A stretch of 64,000 nucleotides of DNA from Avoscillospira_A sp052117125 (GTDB lineage: Bacteria > Bacillota > Clostridia > Oscillospirales > Oscillospiraceae): NCBI RefSeq assembly GCF_052117125.1, contig NZ_JBQKJT010000004.1:124001-188000 (forward strand), read 5' to 3'. Within the stretch, counting starts at the first letter, position 1; every line of letters begins with the position of its first letter. The notes beneath the pieces are model-generated. The model was not told where the DNA came from and did no database searches. It was given only the letters and a program-made list of their open reading frames with translations. Position numbers and translations under genes: made by a program. This document shows positions 24,171 through 32,551 of this stretch, piece after piece.

Positions 24171-25016
24171 ATGAAAGCCAAGGCACGGGAAGTGCTGCTG
24201 CTGATCCTGGGCACCGCATTGGTAGCCCTGGGCGTCTACTTTTTCAAATTTCCCAACAACTACTCCACCGGCGGCGTCACCGGTATTGCCGTCATCCTGT
24301 CCTCCCTGTTCCCCTCCGTCAGCTCCTCCACATTTACTTCGGTCATCAACATTGCCTCCCTGGTTTTGGGCTTTGTGTTTCTAAACCGAGGCTTCGGCAT
24401 CCGCACGATCTTCTGTACGCTCCTGTTCTCCGCCATGCTGGCCGGGCTGGAATGGCTGTATCCCATGACCCATCCCCTGACGGACCAGAAGATGCTGGAG
24501 CTGTTTTTTGCCGTCATCCTCCCCTCTCTGGGCGCGGCCATCCTCTTCAATCTGGACAGCTCCACCGGCGGCACGGACATTTTGGCTATGATTCTCAAAA
24601 AGTACACCAGCATGGACATCGGCAAGGCGCTGCTGTATGTGGACGTTCTCATTACCGCCGCAACCCTGGTGGTCATCAACATTGAGACGGGCCTCTATTC
24701 CCTGCTGGGTCTGGTCCTCAAGTCGGTACTGGTGGACATGGTCATTGAGTCCTTCAACCGCCGCAAAAGCTTTATGCTGGTGACCTCCTGCCCCGACGCG
24801 GTCTGTACCTATATCACTCACCAGCTGCATCGCTCGGCCACCTACTGGAAGGGCGAGGGTGCCTACAGCCACCAGGATAAATGGGTGGTGATGACGGCGC
24901 TGAGCCGCGCCCAGGCCGTAGCCCTTCGACGGTATCTCAAGGGCATTGACCCCCACGCTTTTATGCTGATTACCAATTCCAGCGAAATCTTCGGCAAGGG
25001 ATTTCTCCGCGCATAA
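24171..25016 (+). CDS. YitT family membrane protein (DUF161 plus DUF2179)
   Basis: This 281-residue protein has five predicted membrane helices in the N-terminal two-thirds. Family features include PNNYSTGGVTGIAVIL, FLNRGFGIRTI and LDSSTGGTDILAMILKKY. A C-terminal cytoplasmic DUF2179 domain follows (about residues 195-281: SFMLVTSCPDAV, ATYWKGEGAYS). YitT proteins are widespread in Firmicutes; their transport or sensing function is not established. I chose the ATG at 24171; the open upstream extension overlaps the promoter. The gene is monocistronic and ends at the terminator at 25036. Confidence 0.92.
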   Translation: MKAKAREVLLLILGTALVALGVYFFKFPNNYSTGGVTGIAVILSSLFPSVSSSTFTSVINIASLVLGFVFLNRGFGIRTIFCTLLFSAMLAGLEWLYPMTHPLTDQKMLELFFAVILPSLGAAILFNLDSSTGGTDILAMILKKYTSMDIGKALLYVDVLITAATLVVINIETGLYSLLGLVLKSVLVDMVIESFNRRKSFMLVTSCPDAVCTYITHQLHRSATYWKGEGAYSHQDKWVVMTALSRAQAVALRRYLKGIDPHAFMLITNSSEIFGKGFLRA

Positions 25017-25035
25017 CATTATACATATAATAATA

Positions 25036-25081
25036 TACAGCAAAAGCCCACCGGCGCGGACGCCGGTGGGCTTTTGCTGTA
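25036..25081. terminator. Bidirectional terminator between yitT and nagA
   Basis: A perfect 21-bp stem, TACAGCAAAAGCCCACCGGCG with its complement around a CGGA tetraloop, has A and T tracts within the stem. It serves both convergent genes. Confidence 0.9.
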
Positions 25082-25136
25082 TGGATTGGAAAAGCAGGAT
25101 ATTGGAACGCGGCGCAAATACGCCGGTTTGAGCAAA

Positions 25137-26258
25137 TTACAGAGCGCCGTGGACCACGCTGCCCCGCAGAATCACGGCCCGAATGTTCAGGTCCTGGTCC
25201 AGGACTACAGCATTGGCCGCTTTCCCCACCTCTAGGCTGCCGTACTGGTCGTACAGGCCCAACGCCTTGGCCGGGTTGACGGCGGCAGCCGTCACGGCGT
25301 CCGCCAGGGAAATGCCGAAAGACACGGCAGTTTTCATACAGGCCATCAAATCGGTGGCGCTGCCGGCAATAGTGCCGTCGGCCAGAGTGGCCTTATTGCC
25401 CACCACGGTCACATCCTGGCCGCCCAGGGTGTATGCGCCGTCGGACATACCGGCGGCACGCATGGTGTCGCTGACCAGAATCATCCGGTCCTTGCCCATC
25501 ATGCGGAAGGTGGCCCGGATGACAGCCGGGTGAATGTGGACGCCGTCGCTGATGATCTCACAGTAAACGTGGTCGCAGTCTGCGGCAGCGCCGATGACGC
25601 CGGGCTCCCGATGATTGAAGGGGGGCATGGCGTTGTAGGTGTGGGTCAGGTGGCGCGCACCGTTGTCAAATGCCGCCTTGGCCGTGTCATAGTCAGCCGT
25701 GGTATGGGCCAGGCTGACCACTACCCGGTCGCTGACAGCCTTGATGAAGTCCATGGCGCCATCCAGCTCAGGGGCAATGGACACCAGCTTCACCAGACCC
25801 TCGGCGCAGTCCATCAGATGCTCCAGCAGTTCCACGTTGGGATTTTGGAGCCATGCGCCGTTCTGGGCGCCCTTTTTGGCCATGGACAGGAAGGGACCTT
25901 CCAGGTGGATGCCCACCAGCTCCGCACCGCTCTTGCTGTGCTTGCGGTGTTCGGCGCCCATGCGGCAGATTTTCTCCAGCTGCTCCGTCTCCAGCGTCAT
26001 GCCGGCGGGGCAGATCTGGGTTACGCCGCGGGACAGCTCATAGTCGGCCATGGTCTGGAGACCTTGGGGGTCGCCGTCGGAGAAGTCCGCGCCGCGGCAG
26101 CCATGGAAATGCAGGTCCGTCAGGCCCGGAATGACATAGCACCCGGAAACGTCCACTGGGCCGTCGGCCGCTTCGACGACCTTGCCGCCGTCGAAGCAGA
26201 CATCCCGTTCCACAAAGCCGTGGATGGGATCAAAGACTTGTGCGCCGGTCAGTCTCAT
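25137..26258 (-). CDS. nagA: N-acetylglucosamine-6-phosphate deacetylase
   Basis: NagA removes acetate from GlcNAc-6-P to give glucosamine 6-phosphate. The 373-residue amidohydrolase has PGLTDLHFHGCRGADF (metal-site HxH), GIHLEGPFLSMAKKGAQN with the metal-binding Glu, SLAHTTADYDTAK, HLTHTYNAMPPFNHREPG, and the catalytic Asp in LVSDTMRAAG. Its ATG overlaps the nagB stop codon (ATGA). It is the last gene of the sialic acid operon. Confidence 0.96.
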   Translation of the reverse strand: MRLTGAQVFDPIHGFVERDVCFDGGKVVEAADGPVDVSGCYVIPGLTDLHFHGCRGADFSDGDPQGLQTMADYELSRGVTQICPAGMTLETEQLEKICRMGAEHRKHSKSGAELVGIHLEGPFLSMAKKGAQNGAWLQNPNVELLEHLMDCAEGLVKLVSIAPELDGAMDFIKAVSDRVVVSLAHTTADYDTAKAAFDNGARHLTHTYNAMPPFNHREPGVIGAAADCDHVYCEIISDGVHIHPAVIRATFRMMGKDRMILVSDTMRAAGMSDGAYTLGGQDVTVVGNKATLADGTIAGSATDLMACMKTAVSFGISLADAVTAAAVNPAKALGLYDQYGSLEVGKAANAVVLDQDLNIRAVILRGSVVHGAL

Positions 26259-26998
26259 ACGAGACCCTCCTCCTTCAGGCCGGCCAGGGCGGCCTCGTCA
26301 CCCACGATGGTGACATTGGGATGGAGCTGCAGGATGGAAGCGGGCACCTCAGGGGTAATGGGGCCGCAGAAGGACTTGCGGATGATCTCGGCCTTGTCGG
26401 CGCCGCTGACCACCATCAGAATGGCGCGGGCCTGCATAATGGCCTGCATGCCCATGGTCAGGGCCTCACGGGGCACATCGTCACGGTTGGCGAAGAACCG
26501 GGCATTGGCGTCGATGGTCATGTCGGTGAGCTTCACGCAGTTGGTGCCGCAGGAGAAGTGGTCGGCAGGCTCATTGAAGCCGATGTGGCCGTCATGGCCG
26601 ATGCCCAGCAGCTGCAGATCGATGCCGCCGAACTCCTGGATGCGCTCATCGTAGGCAGCGCACTCGGCTTCCACATCCTCGGCCATGCCGTTGGGAACGA
26701 AGGTGTTCTCTTTGTCGATGTCGATGTGGTCGAACAGGTTGGTGTTCATGAAGTAGCGGTAGCTCTGGTCATGGGTGCCGGGCAGGCCGCGGTACTCGTC
26801 CAGGTTGACGGTGCGCACGTCGGCGAAGGTCACATCGCCCTGCTGCTGCCATTTGGCCAGCTGCTGGTAAGCGCCCACAGGGGTGGAGCCGGTGGCCAGG
26901 CCCAGGACACAGTCGGGCTTCAGGATCACCTGAGCGGCAATGACGTTGGCGGCCTGACGGCTCATGGCGCTATAATCGGGGCAGACAATGATTCTCAT
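26255..26998 (-). CDS. nagB: Glucosamine-6-phosphate deaminase
   Basis: NagB converts glucosamine 6-phosphate to fructose 6-phosphate and ammonia. The 247 residues include GLATGSTPVGAYQQLAKW (phosphate loop), TVNLDEYRGLPGTHDQSYRYFMN with the catalytic Asp, GIGHDGHIGFNEPADHF and ALTMGMQAIMQARAILMVVSG. The start at 26998 follows AAGGAGG; nine codons of upstream open frame are ignored. No C-terminal allosteric extension is present, as in other Firmicutes. Confidence 0.97.
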   Translation of the reverse strand: MRIIVCPDYSAMSRQAANVIAAQVILKPDCVLGLATGSTPVGAYQQLAKWQQQGDVTFADVRTVNLDEYRGLPGTHDQSYRYFMNTNLFDHIDIDKENTFVPNGMAEDVEAECAAYDERIQEFGGIDLQLLGIGHDGHIGFNEPADHFSCGTNCVKLTDMTIDANARFFANRDDVPREALTMGMQAIMQARAILMVVSGADKAEIIRKSFCGPITPEVPASILQLHPNVTIVGDEAALAGLKEEGLV

Positions 26999-27031
26999 GA
27001 TTGATTTCCTCCTTGGTGACTTCAAAAGCGG

Positions 27032-27940
27032 TTAGCAATATTTGGCCACGGCAGCGGTAATAGCAGCCACGGTCTCGTCGACAATGGAAGCGTCGCTCTC
27101 GGCCAGAGGGGCCAGGGGCAGACGGACGGAACCGCAGTCGGGACCGCCCATCTTGACAATGGCGGCCTTCATGACGGCATACAGATTACCCTTTGCGGAG
27201 CACATCTTGTAGATGATACGGCAGCACTCATTCTGAATTTCCCGTGCCTGCTCCATTTTGCCCTCCAGGAACAGCTCCCGGATGCGGATGTACAGCTTGG
27301 GCATGACGCCGTAAGTACCGCCAATGCCGCCGATGGCGCCGGTGGCCAGACCGGCCAGCAGCTGCTCGTCAGGACCGTTGAACACGATGGCGCCGGTATC
27401 GCGGAACATCTGGATGTCCTGCACCGGCATGGAGGAGTTCTTCACGCCGATCACGCGGGGGTTCTTCTGCATTTCGGCCAGCAGAGAACCGGTGAGCGCC
27501 ACGCCGGCCAGCTGAGGAATGTTATAAATGATGAAGTCGGTGTTGGGAGCGGCGTCGGAGATGTCGTTCCAGTACTTGGCAATGGCATGCTCGGGCAGAT
27601 GGAAATAGATGGGAGGAATCGCAGCAATGGCATCGACGCCCAGGGATTCGGCATGGGCTGCCAGCTCCCGGCTGTCGGCGGTGTTGTTACAGGCCACATG
27701 GGCAATGACGGTGAGCTTGCCCTTGGCCTCGGCCATCACCTGCTCCAGAACCAGCTTCCGCTCCGCGACGCTCTGGTAGATGCACTCACCGGAGGAGCCG
27801 CCCACATAGACGCCCTTGACGCCCTGTTCGATGTGGTAACGGGTCAGGGCCCGGACGCCCTCAGGGCTGATGTTGCCTTCCGCGTCATAGCAGGCGTAGA
27901 ATGCGGGGATGATGCCTTGATACTTGGTAAAGTCTTTCAT
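27032..27940 (-). CDS. nanA: N-acetylneuraminate lyase
   Basis: NanA cleaves N-acetylneuraminate to N-acetylmannosamine and pyruvate. The 302-residue TIM barrel has GGSSGECIYQSVAERK, which favours NanA over DapA, the catalytic Tyr in FIIYNIPQLAG, the Schiff-base Lys in RVIGVKNSSMPV, and GGIGGTYGVMPKLY. It lies 33 bp upstream of nagB. A GGAG is 12 bases before the ATG. The adjacent nag genes, ABC transporter and epimerase support sialic acid rather than dihydrodipicolinate as the pathway. Confidence 0.93.
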   Translation of the reverse strand: MKDFTKYQGIIPAFYACYDAEGNISPEGVRALTRYHIEQGVKGVYVGGSSGECIYQSVAERKLVLEQVMAEAKGKLTVIAHVACNNTADSRELAAHAESLGVDAIAAIPPIYFHLPEHAIAKYWNDISDAAPNTDFIIYNIPQLAGVALTGSLLAEMQKNPRVIGVKNSSMPVQDIQMFRDTGAIVFNGPDEQLLAGLATGAIGGIGGTYGVMPKLYIRIRELFLEGKMEQAREIQNECCRIIYKMCSAKGNLYAVMKAAIVKMGGPDCGSVRLPLAPLAESDASIVDETVAAITAAVAKYC

Positions 27941-28020
27941 GGTTATACAACGCTCCAAAGTATAATATTACGGGTTCTGCTGGAGAACCTTAAAGACGAT
28001 ATGGAATTGACGTTCGGAAT

Positions 28021-28052
28021 CCGTGCCGACGCCATGGGAAGCGCCGGCACGG
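28021..28052 (-). other. Hairpin between the ABC permease and nanA
   Basis: CCGTGCCGACGC and GCGCCGGCACGG form a 12-bp stem with one mismatch and an 8-nt loop. No T run follows, so a site of mRNA processing or stabilisation is more likely than termination. It separates the transporter segment from the catabolic segment of the operon. Confidence 0.45.
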
Positions 28053-28097
28053 TCTCAGATCATACAGCCACAGCAGGCAGCCGCTTGGAACGGTTTA

Positions 28098-28940
28098 TCA
28101 TCCCTTGACAGCGCCCATGGAGATGCCCTGGGTGAAGTACCGCTGGAAGGCGATGAAGATGGCCACAATGGGTACGGCGGCCAGGGTGGCGCCGGCCATA
28201 ATCAGGCCGAAGTCATTGGACATTTCGCCCTGCATACGGGCAATGCCCAGGGGCAGGGTCCACTTGGCCTCGCTGTTGAGCATAATCAACTGCATGAAGT
28301 AGTCGTTCCAGGTGTTGACAAAGGTGAAAATGGCCAGGGCACCGACGCCGGGCTTGATCATGGGGAACACCACGGAACAGAACGTGCGCACTTCACTGGC
28401 GCCGTCCACCCGGGCCGCTTCCAGAATTTCTCCCGGAATGGTCTCGGAGAACTGCTTCATCAGGAACACGCCAAAGGGCCAGCCCACGGTGGGTAGAATC
28501 ACGGCCCACAGGGTGTCATGGAGGCCGATGGCGCTCATCTCCTGCAGCAGAGGGATAACAATGACCTGCTTTGGCAGCGCCATGGCGCAGGTAATCATAC
28601 CAAAGAGGAACGCCCGGCCGTAAAAGCGCTTCTTGGCCAGGGCATAACCGGCCAGGGAGGCGGTAAGACAAGTCAGGACCATAGCGCCCACGCAGATGAC
28701 GACAATGTTCAGCAGCCACTGGAGGGCGGGACGGTCAAAGAGCTTGACGTAGTTGGCAAGGGTGGGGGTCAGGGGAAACCACTGGGGGTCCGCGGCAATG
28801 ATGGTCTTATTGTCCTTAAAGGAGCCCGTGATAATCCAGTACAGGGGGAAGATGAAGAAGATGGCCAGAAGAATCAGTACGACAATGGTAAAAATCCGGT
28901 AGCTCAGCGGGGTATCGGACAGACGGTTTTTTGTTTTCAT
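28098..28940 (-). CDS. Carbohydrate ABC transporter permease (MalG type), probably sialic acid
   Basis: The 280-residue inner membrane protein has six predicted helices and the EAA loop that contacts the ATPase (EAARVDGASEVRTFCSVVFPMIKPG, about residues 190-214). It starts 12 bp after the first permease gene. Substrate assignment rests on co-transcription with nanA, nagB and nagA. No ATPase gene is in the cluster, so a shared MsmK-like ATPase encoded elsewhere is expected. Confidence 0.9.
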   Translation of the reverse strand: MKTKNRLSDTPLSYRIFTIVVLILLAIFFIFPLYWIITGSFKDNKTIIAADPQWFPLTPTLANYVKLFDRPALQWLLNIVVICVGAMVLTCLTASLAGYALAKKRFYGRAFLFGMITCAMALPKQVIVIPLLQEMSAIGLHDTLWAVILPTVGWPFGVFLMKQFSETIPGEILEAARVDGASEVRTFCSVVFPMIKPGVGALAIFTFVNTWNDYFMQLIMLNSEAKWTLPLGIARMQGEMSNDFGLIMAGATLAAVPIVAIFIAFQRYFTQGISMGAVKG

Positions 28941-28952
28941 CTTCTCACCTCC

Positions 28953-29882
28953 TCAGGTTTCAGACTTGGCGAGCTTGAACTGCACAGCAGAGAAGATCGC
29001 GATGATAATGGCAAGGATGACGCCCATGGCGTTGGCATAGCCGAAGCGGTGATACTTGTAGGCCATGTCGAAAATGTAGTACATGATGGTGTCGGTGGCA
29101 TGGTTGGGGCCGCCGCTGGTCAACAGCTGAATCAGTGCGAAGCACTGGAAGGAGTTGATGGTGGTGATGACCAGGATGTACAGGGTAGTGGGCATGATCT
29201 GGGGCCACTTGACCTTCCAGAAGACCTGGAATTTGGTGGCGCCGTCCACCTGGGCCGCCTCCACCAGGGAGTGGTCCACGTTGCCCAGGGCCGCCACATA
29301 CAGAACAATGGGCTGACCGATGGAGGTGGTGAACAGGATCATAATGATACAGGCCAGGGCCGTAGAGGAGTTACCCAGCCAGTTGAAGCCCACGGAATCG
29401 AAAATCTGATTGATGAGGCCGTTGTAGGGATTGAACATCCACTTCCACACCACGGTGACGGCCACGGTGCCGGTGACCACCGGCAGATAGAACACACAAC
29501 GGTAGAAGGAACGGGTAAAGGCCTTCATCTGGTAGATGGCCGAGCTGACCCACAGGGAAAAGGCCGTGACGGTGGGCACAGCCACCACCACAATGATGAC
29601 GGTGTTGAGGAAGCCTTTCCGGAAAATGGCGTCCTGGAACATTTCCAGGTAGTTTCCGATCCCTATAAAGGTGGCTTCGTCCATATTCAGGCCCATGTCG
29701 AAGAAGCTGTATACCAGACACATGACCATGGGCGCGACCACAAAGCCCAGGAAAAAGATGAGACTGGGTAACAGGAACAGGTAGGCCGACAGAGTCTCTT
29801 TCCGGGCCAAGACTCTGCTTCTCTGATGGATGCTGAGTTTCGGCGGTTGTTTGGAGGCGGCCGCATTGGATCGTTGCGTCAT
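28953..29882 (-). CDS. Carbohydrate ABC transporter permease (MalF type), probably sialic acid
   Basis: The 309-residue protein has six membrane helices and the EAA loop EAAQVDGATKFQVFWKVKWPQI. A basic cytoplasmic N-terminus (about residues 1-28) precedes the first helix AYLFLLPSLIFFLGFVVAPM. I chose MTQRSNAAAS at 29882, which has GGGAGAG upstream, over an upstream in-frame ATG. It pairs with the MalG-type permease that follows. Confidence 0.9.
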   Translation of the reverse strand: MTQRSNAAASKQPPKLSIHQRSRVLARKETLSAYLFLLPSLIFFLGFVVAPMVMCLVYSFFDMGLNMDEATFIGIGNYLEMFQDAIFRKGFLNTVIIVVVAVPTVTAFSLWVSSAIYQMKAFTRSFYRCVFYLPVVTGTVAVTVVWKWMFNPYNGLINQIFDSVGFNWLGNSSTALACIIMILFTTSIGQPIVLYVAALGNVDHSLVEAAQVDGATKFQVFWKVKWPQIMPTTLYILVITTINSFQCFALIQLLTSGGPNHATDTIMYYIFDMAYKYHRFGYANAMGVILAIIIAIFSAVQFKLAKSET

Positions 29883-29921
29883 GGATCTCTCCCTCTCTAG
29901 TAAAATAATGGCGGGCAAAAT

Positions 29922-29955
29922 CCGTGCCCACCCCCTCGCAAGGGAGCGGGCACGG
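29922..29955 (-). other. Hairpin between the binding-protein gene and the permeases
   Basis: CCGTGCCC (29922-29929) pairs with GGGCACGG (29948-29955), with a further CCC/GGG inside. Such hairpins after ABC binding-protein genes usually stabilise the upstream mRNA or end part of the transcripts, so that binding protein exceeds permease. Confidence 0.5.
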
Positions 29956-29984
29956 TGCGAAGTCAGATTCGGATACCAGTGCGC

Positions 29985-31361
29985 TTACTTGATGTTGGCG
30001 TTCGCGCTTTCCACAAAGGTATCGGCAGCGGTCTGGGCGTCGGTGCCGGAGAAGACCTGCTGCAGCATGTTGAACCACAGGGTACGCTGCTCGGTCCAAC
30101 CGCCGGTCACGTTGTAGTAGTCACCCAGATAGGGCATCAGGGTCAGGAACTCGGTGGCGTCGGCCTCGGTGTCGGTGCCGGCATAGACGTTGCCCAGGGA
30201 AGCACGGACGGGGAAGAAGCCGGTCATCTGGACGCTGGCAGCAGCCTGGGTCTCGTCGTCGCAGACGAACTGGATGAAGGTCTTGGCAGCGTCGATGCGG
30301 GCCTGATCGCCGTTGTCGAAGATGCCGAAGCCCCAGATGCCGCCGCACAGCTCGGGCACGCCGTCATCGGAGGGGAAGGCCATAGCGAAGGGAGTGAAGG
30401 AAACGTCCGCAGCGTACTGGGCCTTGTTGGAGGCGTTCCAGCAGAAGGTCATGGCAGCGGTGCCGTTGGCAAACTGCTGCAGCTCGTCGGCAGCCTGGGC
30501 GGCGGGGTCAGCCACCAGCAGACCGTCATTGACCAGGGTCTGGAGCAGGGTCAGAGCTTCCACGTTCTCGGGGGAGTTGGCGGTGTAAGCGGTGTGCTCG
30601 GCGTTGGTGTAGGTGCCGGAGAACAGGTTGTTGACGAGAGCACGGGTGCCCTGGTCACCGCCCTGGCCGCCGCAGTAGACGATGCCGTTGACGGCGGTAA
30701 CACCGGCGTCCTTCAGGGCCTTCAGAGCGTTCTGGAAGTCCTCGGTGGTCCAGGTGCGGGTCTCCTCGTCGATGTACTGCAGAGCACCGGCAGCCTCAAA
30801 GGCCTCGTAGTTGATGGCCATGGTGTGGGTGGTCATGCACAGGGGATACTCATAGTACTTGCCGTCCAGCTGGCAGGCGGAGACAACAGAGGGGCTGGTG
30901 GCCTCAATGTCGGCCTTGGCCTCGTCGGTCCACAGGTCGGACAGGTCCACCATCTTGCCGGCGGCGCCCCAGTTGGTCACGAGACGCTCGGGGCCTTCCA
31001 TGATGATGTCGGGGGTGGTGCCGGCGGTGATGGCGCCGGTGACCTGGGTGTCACCGTTGGTGTAGTCCAGCAGCTCCAGGGTGACGGAAATCTCGGGATG
31101 TACCTCGTTGAACTTGGCAATGAGCTCATTGACAGAGTCTCTGTCGCCGAACTTGCCGATGGGGTAGGTCCAGATGGTGATGGCGGTGGTGTCGCCGGTG
31201 GTCTCGCCGCCCTCGGCAGTGTCGCCGGTATTAGCGGTGTCGTTGGTCTCCGCGGCACCGGTGTCGGTGGTCTTGTCGGCGTCCGTGGTGTCCTTGCTGC
31301 CGCAGGCGACCATACCAAAGGTCATGATCATAGCAAGGAGCAGTGCAAGAAGCTTTTTCAT
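29985..31361 (-). CDS. ABC transporter substrate-binding lipoprotein, probably for sialic acid
   Basis: The 458-residue protein starts MKKLLALLLAMIMTFGMVACG, a lipoprotein signal with lipobox VACG, followed by a Thr/Asp/Glu-rich linker (about residues 22-55) and a type I extracellular solute-binding domain (ITIWTYPIGKF, VTLELLDYTNG, PDIIMEGPE, AMTFCWNASNKAQY). It would bind the sugar outside the cell and deliver it to the two permeases encoded downstream. I chose the ATG at 31361, preceded by GAGGAGG; the open upstream extension covers the promoter. Specificity for N-acetylneuraminate is inferred from the operon. Confidence 0.88.
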   Translation of the reverse strand: MKKLLALLLAMIMTFGMVACGSKDTTDADKTTDTGAAETNDTANTGDTAEGGETTGDTTAITIWTYPIGKFGDRDSVNELIAKFNEVHPEISVTLELLDYTNGDTQVTGAITAGTTPDIIMEGPERLVTNWGAAGKMVDLSDLWTDEAKADIEATSPSVVSACQLDGKYYEYPLCMTTHTMAINYEAFEAAGALQYIDEETRTWTTEDFQNALKALKDAGVTAVNGIVYCGGQGGDQGTRALVNNLFSGTYTNAEHTAYTANSPENVEALTLLQTLVNDGLLVADPAAQAADELQQFANGTAAMTFCWNASNKAQYAADVSFTPFAMAFPSDDGVPELCGGIWGFGIFDNGDQARIDAAKTFIQFVCDDETQAAASVQMTGFFPVRASLGNVYAGTDTEADATEFLTLMPYLGDYYNVTGGWTEQRTLWFNMLQQVFSGTDAQTAADTFVESANANIK

Positions 31362-31404
31362 AGAATTTGCCTCCTCAAAAAATTTACCAGGTGTTAACAC
31401 AGTT

Positions 31405-31416
31405 TGTAACGTTTCA
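31405..31416. promoter_or_regulatory. LacI/CcpA-type operator candidate in the sialic acid operon leader
   Basis: TGTAACGTTTCA, close to a palindrome around ACGT, lies about 15-25 bases after the predicted transcription start. It resembles LacI-family and catabolite (cre) sites but is two bases shorter than the standard cre consensus. Confidence 0.3.
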
Positions 31417-31434
31417 CCTAGATGGATTATCTGT

Positions 31435-31463
31435 ATGATAGCCTTGATTGGTGACAATGTCAA
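31435..31463 (-). promoter_or_regulatory. Sigma-A promoter of the sialic acid transport and catabolism operon
   Basis: On the minus strand TTGACA (31458-31463) and TATCAT (31435-31440) are separated by 17 bp, upstream of the binding-protein gene. Confidence 0.85.
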
Positions 31464-31471
31464 TAGATTTT

Positions 31472-31486
31472 TGAAAATTATTTTCA
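31472..31486. promoter_or_regulatory. Candidate RpiR-family operator 1
   Basis: TGAAAATTATTTTCA is a perfect palindrome with a single central base, nine bases upstream of the -35 box of the sialic acid operon. It fits the pattern TGAAA-N5-TTTCA seen again at 31525 and, with one change, at 33845. Confidence 0.6.
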
Positions 31487-31524
31487 GCGGTTTTGAAAAT
31501 TAGATATTTTTTTCCGTTGCTGTA

Positions 31525-31539
31525 TGAAAGTAATTTTCA
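31525..31539. promoter_or_regulatory. Candidate RpiR-family operator 2
   Basis: TGAAAGTAATTTTCA matches TGAAA-N5-TTTCA exactly and lies 53 bp (about five helical turns) from operator 1. That spacing would put both on the same DNA face. Confidence 0.55.
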
Positions 31540-31628
31540 CCAAAAGGCAACGTTTTCCCACGGAATCTTACAGAATCCATGGGATACCGGCTGATGAAAT
31601 CGGTTTCCCCGTTTTCTTCCCTCCACCG

Positions 31629-32486
31629 TCAAATATGCCGCTCCGCCAGGGCCGCCGCCACCCGTTCCCGGTTGTTCCTGGCCCTGGTTCCGCTGATGCG
31701 GCACACCTCGGCAAACAGCACGTCAATGAGGAACAGCTGCGCCATCCGGGCCGGTACGGACCCCAGCTGCAAGGGCGCCTCATTGGCGCCACACTGGAGA
31801 ATCACATCGGCGCAGGCTGCCGCCGGGGATTTGGGGAAGCGGGTCACCAGGATGATCTTGGCCCCCTGCTCCCTTGCCACCTTCAGCAGTTCCAGAATCT
31901 CCTGGGTGGAGCCGGAGTAGGAAAAGAACAGCACCGCATCGGCGGCGGTCAGGGTGGCGGCGGAGATGATCTGCAAATGGGAGTCATAGACCGGCATATA
32001 GCCGGGAAAGGCTGTGGAAAACAGATGGGCCGCTTCCATGGCCATAATCATGGAGCCGCCCTGCCCCATGCACAGCACACGGGTGGCCTCCGACAGGATT
32101 TTCCCGGCCTTGGCCATAGCCTCCGGCCGTACCAGCGCCATAGTCTGGGCCAGGGCGTCGGCGTCGGCCGCATAGAGCTTTCGGCAGACCTCCGGAATGG
32201 TGTCCGGTTCTTCGGTCTGTCCCACCACCGGAGGATGTCCGGCGTGGCGGGCCGTGGAGTTGGCCACCGCCAGTTTGAAGGCGTTGTAGCCCTTGTATTG
32301 CAGGCGGCGGCAGAAGCGGGACACCGTGGCTTCGGCCACGCCGCAGGCTTCGGCCAGATCGGAGATCGACATGAGCTGGGTATCCCGCTGATGGGCGATG
32401 ACGTAGTCGGCCACCTTCCGCTCGGCCGTGGTCAGTTGGTAATATTCGCTGCTGATCTTGTCAAATACGTTTCCAGTATCCGGCAT
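31629..32486 (-). CDS. MurR/RpiR-family regulator of sialic acid genes
   Basis: Residues 5-75 form an RpiR-type HTH (YYQLTTAERKVADYVIAHQ, ISDLAEACGVAEATVSRFCRRLQYKGYNAFKL). Residues about 105-270 form a SIS sugar-phosphate binding domain (VLCMGQGGSMIMAMEAAHLF, DAVLFFSYSGSTQEILELLKVAREQGAKIILVT). RpiR proteins called NanR control sialic acid genes in several Firmicutes and respond to ManNAc-6-P or GlcN-6-P. The gene lies between the epimerase gene and the transport operon, both with candidate operators. Confidence 0.92.
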   Translation of the reverse strand: MPDTGNVFDKISSEYYQLTTAERKVADYVIAHQRDTQLMSISDLAEACGVAEATVSRFCRRLQYKGYNAFKLAVANSTARHAGHPPVVGQTEEPDTIPEVCRKLYAADADALAQTMALVRPEAMAKAGKILSEATRVLCMGQGGSMIMAMEAAHLFSTAFPGYMPVYDSHLQIISAATLTAADAVLFFSYSGSTQEILELLKVAREQGAKIILVTRFPKSPAAACADVILQCGANEAPLQLGSVPARMAQLFLIDVLFAEVCRISGTRARNNRERVAAALAERHI

Positions 32487-32517
32487 TGTCTCTCCCCTTT
32501 CATTATGCGGATGGATT

Positions 32518-32541
32518 GGGCGGCCCCGGTCAGGGCCGCCC
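32518..32541 (-). other. GC hairpin between the epimerase and rpiR genes
   Basis: GGGCGGCCC and GGGCCGCCC form a perfect 9-bp stem with a 6-nt loop in the 65-bp gap. No T run follows, so it probably modulates rather than ends transcription of rpiR. Confidence 0.5.
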
Positions 32542-32551
32542 GCAGCCAGTC

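Noticed and set aside
29955..31397. Gly/Val/Leu-rich open frame opposite the sialic acid binding-protein gene
   Set aside because: Fully antisense to a lipoprotein with clear signal sequence, start and promoter.
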